A stretch of DNA of 13,002 bases, from contig DASVDK010000159.1 in the NCBI GenBank assembly GCA_036381125.1, positions 1 to 13,002 of the forward strand, given 5' to 3'. The number at the start of each line of letters is the position of its first letter. The first letter of the stretch is position 1. The notes beneath the pieces are model-generated. The model saw nothing but the letters and a program-made list of their open reading frames with translations, made no database searches and was not told where the DNA came from. Positions 1-8,698 of this stretch are shown here, in pieces. The stretch comes from DASVDK01 sp036381125 [NCBI: Thermodesulfobacteriota bacterium] (GTDB lineage Bacteria; DASVDK01). The translations under genes and the position numbers were made by a program.

Positions 1-2207
<2,207 letters not shown>

Positions 2208-2209
2208 CG

Positions 2210-2266
2210 GGCCGCCCCGGCCCCGGCCGGCGCCGTCGGGGGCCGACCTCCGGGCTCGGGGCGGCC
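2210..2266 (+). terminator. Nested GC hairpin after clpB, candidate terminator
   Basis: Perfect 10-bp arms at 2210-2219 and 2257-2266 enclose a second stem, 2219-2224 with 2239-2244; the two stems share base 2219. The structure starts 3 bases after the clpB stop, where a terminator is expected before a convergent gene. There is no following T-run, so intrinsic termination is inferred from position and stem strength only. The rest of 2267-2438 shows no convincing gene. Confidence 0.4.
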
Positions 2267-2438
2267 AGGCCGACCGTACGCAGCCGCCCCTGCCCCCGCC
2301 GGCAGAGCGAACCGGCTCGGTACCGCTTCGGGAGGTACGAGGCTACGCCCGCGCCCGGTGATGGCGGACCGATGACGGACTGGCCGCTCGTGACGGTCGC
2401 GGACGAGGGCCCGGGGAAGGAGCGCCGTCGACGGCCGC

Positions 2439-3700
2439 TTACTCGATGCTCCCCGTCGTCGCGACGAAGCGCGGCGCCGCGCCCGCGGCAACCGGCGATC
2501 CCGCGATCTCGGCCAGAGCGCCGGTTGCGCCGTCCACCTCGTAGATCGAGACGTTGCCGGGCACCTGGTTCGCGACGTACGCGAACCTGCCGCTCGCCTC
2601 GATCGCGATGGAGCGAGGATTGCTCGCCGTCGGCGCCGTTCCCGTCGCGGCAAGCGCGCCCGACGTGGGGTCGATCGCGTAGGCGGAGACGTTGCCGGGG
2701 CCGTAGTTCGCGACGTAGGCGAATCGCCCGGTCGGGTCGATCTCGACGGCGTTGGGCTGAATCCCGGTCAACGCCTCCTCGACGAACGTCAGGGCACCCG
2801 TGGCGCCGTCTCGCCGGTAGACGGAGAGGCGGCGCGCGGAGTCGGTAGCGTAGGCGAACCGGCCCGACGGCTCCACGGCGACGGACGTGAACTGGGCGGA
2901 GCCGGCTAGCGGTGAGCCCTCGATCTCGAGCAGGCCGCCTCCGGGGCCGATCCGGTACGCGAAGATGGCCCTGGCCGACGAGTCGCCGACGTAGGCAAAC
3001 CGCCCGGAGGGATCGATCGTGACCGATCGAGCGCCAGAGCCCGTGTTCCGGCTGCCGCTCGCGAGGAACGGGGACCCGGCGACCTCCGCGAGCGCGCCGC
3101 TCGTCGAATCGATGGCGTAGGCCGACACGTCGCCCGAGTTGATGTTCGCGACGTAGACGAACGCCCCCGAGGGGTCGACGGCGATGTCCTGCGGCGCGTG
3201 ACCGGCGGCGAACGGGGAGCCCTGGACCTCGGTGGCGATCCGGTGGCCGGGTCGATCCGGTACGCCGAGACAGTGTCGGAACTCTCGTTCGGCGCGTAGA
3301 GGTAGGTGCCCGTCGGGTCGATCACGACCGATCGGGGGCGATCGCCGGCCGCAGCGGCCGGCCCGGGCGTCAGCGCGCCGTCGGTCGCGTTGATCGCGAA
3401 GGTCTCGACGGTCCCGGAGAGCGCGCTCACCACGTACGCGAACCGCGCGCTCGGGTGGACGGCCACCGCGGACGCCCCGGCCCCGGAGACGACGTATCCG
3501 TAGTGGCGCAACTCGCCGCTGTCCGCATCGATCGTGAAGCGGGAGACCGTACCGTCCTCGGCGTTGGCGACGTAGGCGAAGCGGGGCGTGCGGAGCGGTC
3601 CGTCGTCGACCGGTGCCGCCGCGCCGGTCGCGCCGCCCCCTCCGCCGCAGGCGGCGAGGACGGCCGCGCAAAGGACCATTGCCGGGGCCCGCGACGTCAT
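2439..3700 (-). pseudogene. Beta-propeller lipoprotein (YVTN/lactonase-like), single frameshift
   Basis: Predicted surface or periplasmic lipoprotein with a seven- to eight-bladed propeller. The start ATG at 3700 opens a short signal peptide with lipobox LAAC and lipidated Cys18, followed by five glycines. Eight repeats of about 45 residues follow, with the pattern RFAYVAN then a serine- or valine-rich strand, then ID..TGAL, often ending GSPFAAG; this is typical of the YVTN/6-phosphogluconolactonase-like family (PF10282 type). In most members of that family the substrate is unknown, and I do not infer an enzyme. The frame breaks near 3240, inside repeat 3. Adding one base after the two G's of the minus strand (3240-3241) joins the two frames with exactly normal repeat spacing and gives about 420 residues ending at TAA 2439-2441. 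The gene is therefore either a recent one-base pseudogene or intact with a sequencing error. The Shine-Dalgarno is weak. It lies 124 bases downstream of the small lipoprotein gene. Confidence 0.8.
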
Positions 3701-3747
3701 GGTCTGCCCGCCCGGAGCGCTGGCGATCGGCCAGCGGGGTATCGAGG

Positions 3748-3780
3748 CCGGGGCGGGGCGCCGCCAGCGCCCCGCCCCGG
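3748..3780 (-). terminator. Perfect 14-bp GC hairpin, candidate terminator
   Basis: Bases 3748-3761 are the exact reverse complement of 3767-3780, with a 5-base loop. All 28 paired positions are G or C. It lies 44 bases beyond the stop of the 150-aa lipoprotein gene and 47 bases before the ATG of the propeller gene, so it probably separates the two transcripts. No T-run follows on the minus strand, so mRNA-end stabilisation or Rho-assisted ending is also possible. Confidence 0.5.
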
Positions 3781-3824
3781 AAGGCGTGCCGCCCCGCTCG
3801 ACGCGGGTGGCGCCGGGGCGGCGC

Positions 3825-4277
3825 TCAACGCGTCCCCGTGAAGCTCGTCGTTCCCGAGCAGGAGTCGTCGCCGTCGGTCCAGCTCCAGTTGGAGCTGCCG
3901 CTCAGGCTGTTGCCGTTGACCGTGCCGGTGATCTGGGCGGTGGTCGTGCCGCCGTCCTCGTCGAACGATCCGGTCCAGGAGATCGTGTTGCCGTTGATCG
4001 AGCCGATGAAGGGGCCGTCGAGGGGGTCGCCGGCGGCATCGAGCACGGTGAGCTCGAACGTCGAGGCCCCGGGGGCCTGCACGACGGAGACGTCGTAGAC
4101 GTCCTTCGCGCCGACCGGCTCGCCGCAGGTGTTGTTCCCCATCGTTTCGGTGATCGTCCAGATGCCCTGCACGTCGGCCGGCGGTCCCGAGGGTCCGCCG
4201 CCTCCGCCGCCCCCGCCGCCGCAGCCGCTCAGGCCGAGCATCGCCGCCATGACAACCAGAACCCCGGTGCGCGACAT
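3825..4277 (-). CDS. Small glycine-tethered lipoprotein, 150 aa, unknown function
   Basis: The signal peptide has one arginine, a hydrophobic core and lipobox LSGC with lipidated Cys19. Nine consecutive glycines follow, then SGPP, forming a flexible tether. The rest is a compact domain of about 120 residues beginning DVQGIWTITET, rich in Gly, Thr, Asn and Ser, with alternating strands (GNTISWTGSF, AQITGTVNGN, SNWSWTDGDD) that suggest an antiparallel beta-barrel or lipocalin-like fold. Two further cysteines, one near the start of the domain (NNTCGEP) and one near its end (DDSCSGT), could form a disulfide closing the barrel. The start at 4277 is supported by GGGAGGA six bases upstream. The stop is TGA. 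It is read in the same direction as the two flanking lipoprotein genes but lies between two GC hairpins, so it may be its own transcript. I recognise no named family and infer no substrate. A Gly at position +2 after the Cys fits outer-membrane sorting, if the Lol rule applies here. Confidence 0.85.
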   Translation of the reverse strand: MSRTGVLVVMAAMLGLSGCGGGGGGGGGPSGPPADVQGIWTITETMGNNTCGEPVGAKDVYDVSVVQAPGASTFELTVLDAAGDPLDGPFIGSINGNTISWTGSFDEDGGTTTAQITGTVNGNSLSGSSNWSWTDGDDSCSGTTSFTGTR

Positions 4278-4297
4278 GATCGTCCTCCCTTGTCCTC

Positions 4298-4325
4298 GGC
4301 TCGTGGAGCCGTCGACGGACGAGCC
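4298..4325 (-). promoter_or_regulatory. Nested palindrome in the leader of the small lipoprotein gene
   Basis: Arms 4298-4304 and 4319-4325 (GGCTCGT/ACGAGCC) enclose the 10-bp palindrome CCGTCGACGG at 4309-4318. The element sits 21-48 bases upstream of the ATG at 4277, just before its strong ribosome-binding site, a position suited to an operator or leader hairpin. Short palindromes are frequent at this GC content, so a function is not established. Confidence 0.25.
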
Positions 4326-4387
4326 TAGGCGGGTCCGATTACGGATGACGCACCGATTCGGTCGCGATTGCGGGATCGGATACGGAT

Positions 4388-4412
4388 CGGCCGGCGCGGG
4401 GCGCGCCGGCCG
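4388..4412 (-). terminator. Perfect 11-bp GC hairpin, candidate terminator
   Basis: Bases 4388-4398 pair perfectly with 4402-4412 around a GGG loop. The structure begins five bases past the stop codon of the 365-aa lipoprotein gene, ideal spacing for a terminator or 3'-end stabiliser. The following minus-strand sequence (ATCCGTATCC) has no T-run. Confidence 0.5.
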
Positions 4413-4417
4413 CCCAT

Positions 4418-5515
4418 CTACTTGCGGGACTTGAGCCTGTACTCGGGGCTCAGCTCGAACACGCCGTCCGACACGGGCTCGACCCCGATCGAGGTGATCT
4501 CGTAGACCGCGTCGAGGAGCGGCTTGTCGGGCGTCTGATCGAGCTTCTTCGCGGCGGCGTCCTTCGCCTTGTCGCCCGCCATCCGGAAGAGGCTCCGCTT
4601 GAGCCCGGCGAGCCCGTTCGAGACGTCGACGCCGTCGGCCTCCTGCCGCGCCTCGGCGGGCCGCGCCTGCGGGCACGCCTTGCTCTCGACCTTCCACACG
4701 GTCCGCACCGAGACGGGGAAGCCCTTCACCTTCTCCATCTCCCGCGCAAGGCGTGCGGCGGCCCGCCGGTCCTCCGCGGTGACCCCCTCGATGAGCTGCG
4801 AGAGGACCAGGTACGCCTCGGCCGACACGAGCCGCGACAGGCCGACGTCGGACATGCCGAGCCGGGCGAGGTAGGCGCGGCGGAAGGCGTCCTGCATCCG
4901 CAGGGCGTCGGCGATCTGCGGCGTCTCGGGCGTCGTCCAGATGGCGAAGGCGACCGTGTTGGTGTCGCGGTTCTTCTTCGGGTCCTCCCTGACGACCGTC
5001 CAGGTCGCCGCGTACTCCTCGGCCTGGAATCCGTTGACGACGCGCGTCTGGCCGGTCGGCTTGACGGTGAAGGCGTTCCTCACGAGCTTCGTCGTGCAGG
5101 CGGGCGCCCCGGCCTCCGCCTCGGGCTCGTCGGTGCTCTCCTCGTCGGCCGTCCCGAGCAGCAGGTCGGCGCAGCCGCCGAGGGGGCACTCCTCGTACGT
5201 CTTCCGCTTCCGGTCGACGTACCAGGAGAGGTTCTTGTCCACGCGCGTGATCGTCATGCGGTTTCCGCTCGGCAGGAGCCATCGCGACACGGCCCCTTCG
5301 AACTTCAGCTCCTGGGCCGAGGCGCGCATGTCCTCGCGCGTGTAGACGGTCTCGGTGCCGCGCATGTCCGGCAGCCGGCCGCCGGAGGTGACGAACGTAG
5401 ACTTCACGACGGCGGTCGGGTGGGTGGGATAGGTGACCTGGGGCGCCGGCTTCGCGGCGCACCCGGCGAGCACGAGAGCGCAGGCGAGCAGGCTGAGCGT
5501 CGTCGAGCGGGTCAT
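4418..5515 (-). CDS. Lipoprotein of 365 aa, DUF4412-like
   Basis: Predicted cell-envelope lipoprotein: MTRSTTLSLL core, lipobox LAGC with lipidated Cys19, then a Pro-rich linker to about residue 35. The middle part (about 36-195) reads like the DUF4412 group of secreted proteins: a strand-rich segment ending TITRVDKNLSWYVD (88-101), then the basic KRKTYEE, and later TRVVNGFQAEEY (157-168), recalling the family's 'I-G-Y-x-C-E-x-Y' segment. Four other cysteines in the mature protein (110, 115, 140, 281) could make two disulfides; C110 and C115 form a CPLGGC loop. Residues 195-265 are mostly helical and charged, and the C-terminus is strand-like again (VYEITSIGVEPV). The frame is open further upstream to 5650, but the ATG at 5515 is chosen because it begins the signal peptide and has GAGGAG about ten bases before it. 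Function is unknown; the family assignment is from memory of motif style. Confidence 0.85.
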   Translation of the reverse strand: MTRSTTLSLLACALVLAGCAAKPAPQVTYPTHPTAVVKSTFVTSGGRLPDMRGTETVYTREDMRASAQELKFEGAVSRWLLPSGNRMTITRVDKNLSWYVDRKRKTYEECPLGGCADLLLGTADEESTDEPEAEAGAPACTTKLVRNAFTVKPTGQTRVVNGFQAEEYAATWTVVREDPKKNRDTNTVAFAIWTTPETPQIADALRMQDAFRRAYLARLGMSDVGLSRLVSAEAYLVLSQLIEGVTAEDRRAAARLAREMEKVKGFPVSVRTVWKVESKACPQARPAEARQEADGVDVSNGLAGLKRSLFRMAGDKAKDAAAKKLDQTPDKPLLDAVYEITSIGVEPVSDGVFELSPEYRLKSRK

Positions 5516-5607
5516 CGGCGTCGGGCTCCTCGAGGTCGGGTGTCTGATGTCGCGTCGAGCGGCCGGGCACGCGCGCGCTCCCAGACCAGTGGACCGGCGA
5601 GACGGGC

Positions 5608-5640
5608 GTGCCCGCCCGCTCGACGCATGCGGGCGGGCAC
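5608..5640. repeat. Perfect 12-bp inverted repeat (hairpin)
   Basis: GTGCCCGCCCGC at 5608-5619 is exactly mirrored at 5629-5640 around a 9-base loop. It is 93 bases upstream of the lipoprotein start and 254 bases downstream of the BTAD remnant's stop. It could be a bidirectional terminator or an interspersed palindromic element. There is no T-run on either side. Confidence 0.5.
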
Positions 5641-5795
5641 CTTGCCACAACTCCCCGGCGGACGGAAGGGGAATTGCCGCTCGGCAGGGTCGAGTCGGGG
5701 CCAGGGGCCCTGGTCGCGATCGGTGCCGGGGAAGACGCCGATCAGCCGGGGAGCGTCGTCGGGGGAGCCGGCGAGCGGGAGCGGCGAGGCACTGC

Positions 5796-5879
5796 CTCGA
5801 CCCCGGACGCTACGCGGTCGGGATCGACGCCGTCGGCACGCCGAGCGGACGGGTGCCGTACACGCTGGCGATCCGGTAG
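5796..5879 (+). pseudogene. Possible C-terminal remnant of a secreted protein (PPC-like tail)
   Basis: In one plus-strand frame the last 27 codons before TAG at 5877-5879 read like a genuine domain end: LDPGRYAVGIDAVG, then SGRVPYTLAIR. The pattern 'PG-x-Y-x-V-x-(I/V)' followed by 'PYTL-x-(I/V)' resembles the end of pre-peptidase C-terminal (PPC) domains of secreted proteases. Upstream in the same frame the reading turns Arg-rich and looks like non-coding shadow, so only a scrap would survive. The fragment is short and could be chance. Confidence 0.28.
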
Positions 5880-5893
5880 CCCCCGCGCGGCGC

Positions 5894-6488
5894 TCAGGCC
5901 TGTGCGGCCCCGAGCGTCCGGCCGAGCGCCTCGGTCTCGGGGGACGGGAGCACGCCGACGAGGGCCGCGAGCGTCTCGCGGCAGCGCGCGTAGAGCGTGA
6001 GCGCCTCGGCGCGGCGCCCGAGGCGGGCGTACCCGCGCATGAGCCGCCGGTAGAGGTCCTCGGCGCCGGGCTCGAGCTCGAGCGCCCGCTCGTAGCAGGC
6101 CACGGCGTCCTCCCACCGCCCGGCCGCCTCGTGGCGCCGGCCCGCCTCGGCCGTGACCCTGACGAGCCGGGCGTGGAGCGCCTCGCGCAGGCGGATGCTC
6201 GTGGGGTGCTCGTCGGCCGGCAGGAAGCGGCCGCGGTAGAGCGCGAGGGCCTCCCCGACGGCGTGCAGGCCCTCGACGCCGGGGGTCGCGAGCAGCGCGG
6301 CGTCCGCCTCGGCGAGCTTCGCCTCGAGCGCCCAGGCGTCCACGCGGCAGAGCCTGGAGTCGAGGGCGATCAGGCCGTCCCGGCGCACCACGGCCGCGGC
6401 GTGCCGAAGCAGGCGACGCAGCCGGTGGAGCGTCGTCGACGCGCACCTCGAAGCGGCCGAGCGTGATGACCTCCACCGGAGCGACCAT
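5894..6488 (-). pseudogene. BTAD-type transcriptional regulator, internal deletion and frameshift
   Basis: The start is intact: ATG at 6488 with GGGAGGTG five bases upstream, and a typical opening, VEVITLGRFEVRV, as in OmpR-type winged-helix domains of AfsR/SARP-like regulators. Reading then jumps, in another frame, to STTLHRLRRLLRH, which normally ends that domain. The recognition-helix region between them, estimated at 55-65 codons from the family layout, is missing. The junction lies at about 6437-6445, where the sequence GCGTCGACG fits both sides. The remaining BTAD domain is complete: RVDAWALEAKLAEAD, then TPR-like helices such as WEDAVACYERALELEPGAEDLYRRLM, which is two adjacent stretches, and an end near LGRTLGAAQA. 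The locus is 595 bases, not a multiple of three. As it stands it cannot give a DNA-binding regulator from its own start. It follows the decayed kinase/activator locus on the same strand. Confidence 0.75.
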
Positions 6489-6581
6489 CGAGCACCTCCC
6501 GGCACAGCGCCTGCTCTACGAGGGCGGCAAGGAGCGTGCCTGGTCTCTCGCCGGCCGCTCGGCCGTCCCAAGTGCGCGATG

Positions 6582-6613
6582 CCCCGCCGGTCCGGCGGCG
6601 GCGGCCGGCGGGG
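6582..6613 (-). terminator. 9-bp-arm GC hairpin after the activator remnant
   Basis: CCCCGCCGG at 6582-6590 is complementary to CCGGCGGGG at 6605-6613, with a 14-base loop. It lies about 39 bases past the TGA of the sigma-54 activator remnant and 94 bases before the BTAD gene start, so it may end the upstream transcript. No T-run is present. Confidence 0.3.
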
Positions 6614-6651
6614 AGGCGTATCGATTCCGGTACGCCGGTGCACGAAAGGAT

Positions 6652-7281
6652 TCAGCGGATCCCGAGGCTGCGGATGAGCTTCGACAGGTAGGTGCGCTGC
6701 AGGCCGAGGGCCCTCGCGGCGGCCGCGCGGTTGCCGCCGGCCCGCTGGAGGGCCGCGGCGATGATCTGGCGGCGGTACGCGTCGATCGCGTCGTGGTAGG
6801 GGAGGCCGTCGGCGGGCTCGCCCGGTCGGCGCGCGAGCAGGCGGTCGGGGAGGGCGGCGGTGGTGATCGTCGCGCCCTCGCCCAGGACGACTGCGCGTTC
6901 CATGAGGTTCGCGAGCTCGCGCACGTTGCCCGGCCAGTCGTAGGCGACGAGCCGCTCCATCGCCTCCGGCGCGATCGCGGGCACCGGCGTCTTGGCCTCG
7001 CGCGCGAACCGCTCGAGGAAGAAGCGGGCGAGGGCGGGGACGTCGCCGCGCCTGGCCCGAAGCGGCGGGAGCACGATCGGCACGACGTTGAGGCGGTAGT
7101 AGAGGTCCTCGCGGAAGCGGCGCTGCCGGACCTCGGCCTCCAGGTCCCGGTTCGTTGCCGCGATCACGCGGACGTCGACCGCGATCGGCTTCGTGCCGCC
7201 CACCCGCTCGAACTCCCGCTCCTGGAGGAAGCGCAGGAGCCGGCTCTGCAGATCGAGCGGCATGTCGCCGACCTCGTCGAT
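6652..7281 (-). pseudogene. C-terminal half of an NtrC-type sigma-54 activator, fused to a kinase fragment
   Basis: From the junction at about 7267-7281 to TGA 6652-6654 the protein is the second half of a sigma-54 AAA+ activator: GDMPLDLQSRLLRFLQE just after where Walker B should be, DVRVIAATN (sensor I), RRFREDLYYRL with the arginine fingers, WPGNVREL (sensor II), then a C-terminal Fis-type helix-turn-helix (AGGNRAAAARALGL...YLSKLIRSLG). Missing are the receiver, Walker A, the GAFTGA loop and most of Walker B, so it can neither bind ATP productively nor contact sigma-54. DNA binding may survive. The frame is open back into the kinase DHp region without a stop, so an in-frame chimera of 284 codons from the GTG at 7506 is possible. 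The intact activator at 11422 shows what has been lost. The deletion probably removed the 3' end of the kinase gene and the 5' half of this gene. Confidence 0.8.
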
Positions 7282-8685
7282 GACCTCCTCGATCGGGAAG
7301 CGCTCGACCACGACGTCCATGCGGCCCGCCTCGATCTTCGAGAGATCGAGCAGCCCGTTGATGAGGCCGAGGAGGTGCTCGGCAATCACGAGGACCTTGC
7401 GGAGGTTGTCCCGCTGCAGCGGGGCCATCTCGGGCCCGGCCTTCCGGAGGACGAGGCGGGTGAAGCCGATGATCGCGTTCAGGGGCGTGCGAAGCTCGCG
7501 GCTCACGTTGGCGAGAAACGCCGACTTGTGCCGCGAGGCGGCCTCGAGCGCGCGGTTGGCCTCCTCGAGCTCGCTCGTGCGGGCCCGGATCCTGGCCTCG
7601 AGCGCCTCGGCGTGCTCGCGGACGACCCGGTCGAGGGCCGCGGTCTCGACGGCCGTGGCGGCCAGGGCGGCGAGCGCGCAGGAGCTGCCGGTCCTCCTCC
7701 CGGAACTCGCGCGGCCCGCGCGTGGCCACGGAGAGCCGCCCGATCGGCGCCTCTCGCGTCTCGAGCGCGGCGGACAGCTCCGACTCGAACCCGGCCTCGG
7801 CGTCGGCGTCGCTCGGGGCGCGGACGGCCGGCGCCTCCCCGGCCGGGTCGTGCAGCGTGATCTCGGCGAGGTCGGCGTCGAGGAGGGTCCTGGCCCGCTC
7901 GACGATGCGGCGCAGGATGGTCTCGAGCCCGGCCCGAGCGGTCATCTCCCGGGCGATCTCGTAGAGCGCCCGCGCCTCGACGATCTTCCGCTCGAGGGCG
8001 ACCTGGTGCTGCTTGAGCCGTTCGGCCATCCGGTTGAACGGCTCGGCAAGGAGCCCGATCTCGTCCGCGGAGGCGTGGCGGATCCGCACGTCGAGGTCGC
8101 CGGCCGCGACCTGCCGCGTCGCCCGCACCAGCTCCCCGATGGGCCTCACGAGCCGAGCGCGAGTCGCCGCACCCGGGCGACGCCCTCCCGGAGGGGCCGG
8201 GTCGTGAGCCCGAGGCGCACCCCGCCGAGGCGCACGTCGCCGGCCACGACGATCGGCTGGGCCGCGTCGAGCATGCGCTCGGCAGGGTCGCCGCGCGTGT
8301 ACTGCACGAGGGGTCCCTCGGCCCGGATCGCCGCGCGGTGCGTCGGATCGTGGGGCACGGCGTTGAAGTGCGGGTTCGCCCAGGTCCCGTCGGCGAGGAT
8401 CCGCCCGTCGCGGTCGTAGACGTAGGCGTACCGCACGTAGGGCTGCTGCAGGACCTTCTCGAGCAGGATCCTGAGCTGGTCGAAGCGCAGGTCGTACACG
8501 GCGTTGGTCGCGCTCACCGCGAGGATGGAGGCCATCGACGTGGCGCTCAGCTCGAAGGCCGCCCGCTCCCGGGCCTCGTAGACCCGCACCACGGCGAGGA
8601 GCCCGATGGTGCCGATGCCGGTGATGAGCAGCGCGAACGCCAGGACGAGGCGGGCCTGGAAGCTGCCGAGCCAGCGCGGCGCCAT
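7267..8685 (-). pseudogene. Membrane histidine kinase (sensor-HAMP-GAF-DHp), multiply disrupted
   Basis: ATG at 8685, 13 bases after the binding-protein stop, opens TM1 (about residues 12-33) and an extracytoplasmic PAS/Cache-like sensor (YVRYAYVYDRDGRILADG). After VRRLALG the frame stops at 8146, and TM2 is absent. The frame shifts and continues as HAMP (RPIGELVRATRQVAAGDLDVRI), a linker coiled coil and a GAF domain (ALYEIAREM to REEDRQLL). A second shift near 7678-7684 needs two bases restored in a CTCCTCTG-like run. The third frame carries the coiled coil and DHp domain, SRELRTPLNAIIGF to LLDLSKIEAGRMD. There the phosphoacceptor His of the usual SHELRTPLN is Arg (CGC at 7498-7500). The catalytic ATPase domain with N, G1, F and G2 boxes is gone; at 7267-7281 the sequence passes straight into an NtrC fragment. 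The original protein would have been a typical kinase for the PhnD-like gene upstream. It is not functional as a kinase now. Confidence 0.85.
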
Positions 8686-8698
8686 GTGTTCGGCGCGC

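Larger units (their letters stand above)
5516..5893. other. 378-base gap without an intact gene
   Basis: Bounded by the start of the 365-aa lipoprotein gene and the end of the BTAD-type regulator remnant. It contains the promoter region of the lipoprotein gene (no clear -10/-35 seen), a strong hairpin at 5608-5640, a 6-bp-arm palindrome at 5701-5713 (CCAGGG-G-CCCTGG), and a short protein-like plus-strand tail at 5796-5879. No complete gene or RNA gene was recognised. Confidence 0.6.

Noticed and set aside
2372-2438. Short plus-strand frame beginning MTDWPLVTVADEG after clpB
   Set aside because: No ribosome-binding site, it runs into the antisense of the propeller gene as an Arg-rich sequence, and no family is recognisable.
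3825-5648. Reading the small lipoprotein as the end of one 600-residue protein
   Set aside because: The upstream part is an Arg-rich shadow frame of the 365-aa lipoprotein gene; the signal peptide and strong GGGAGGA site at 4277 define the true start.
6463-7860. Long plus-strand frame opposite the kinase and activator remnants
   Set aside because: No motifs; the real coding signal is on the minus strand in shifted frames. The shadow stays open because of codon bias, not selection.
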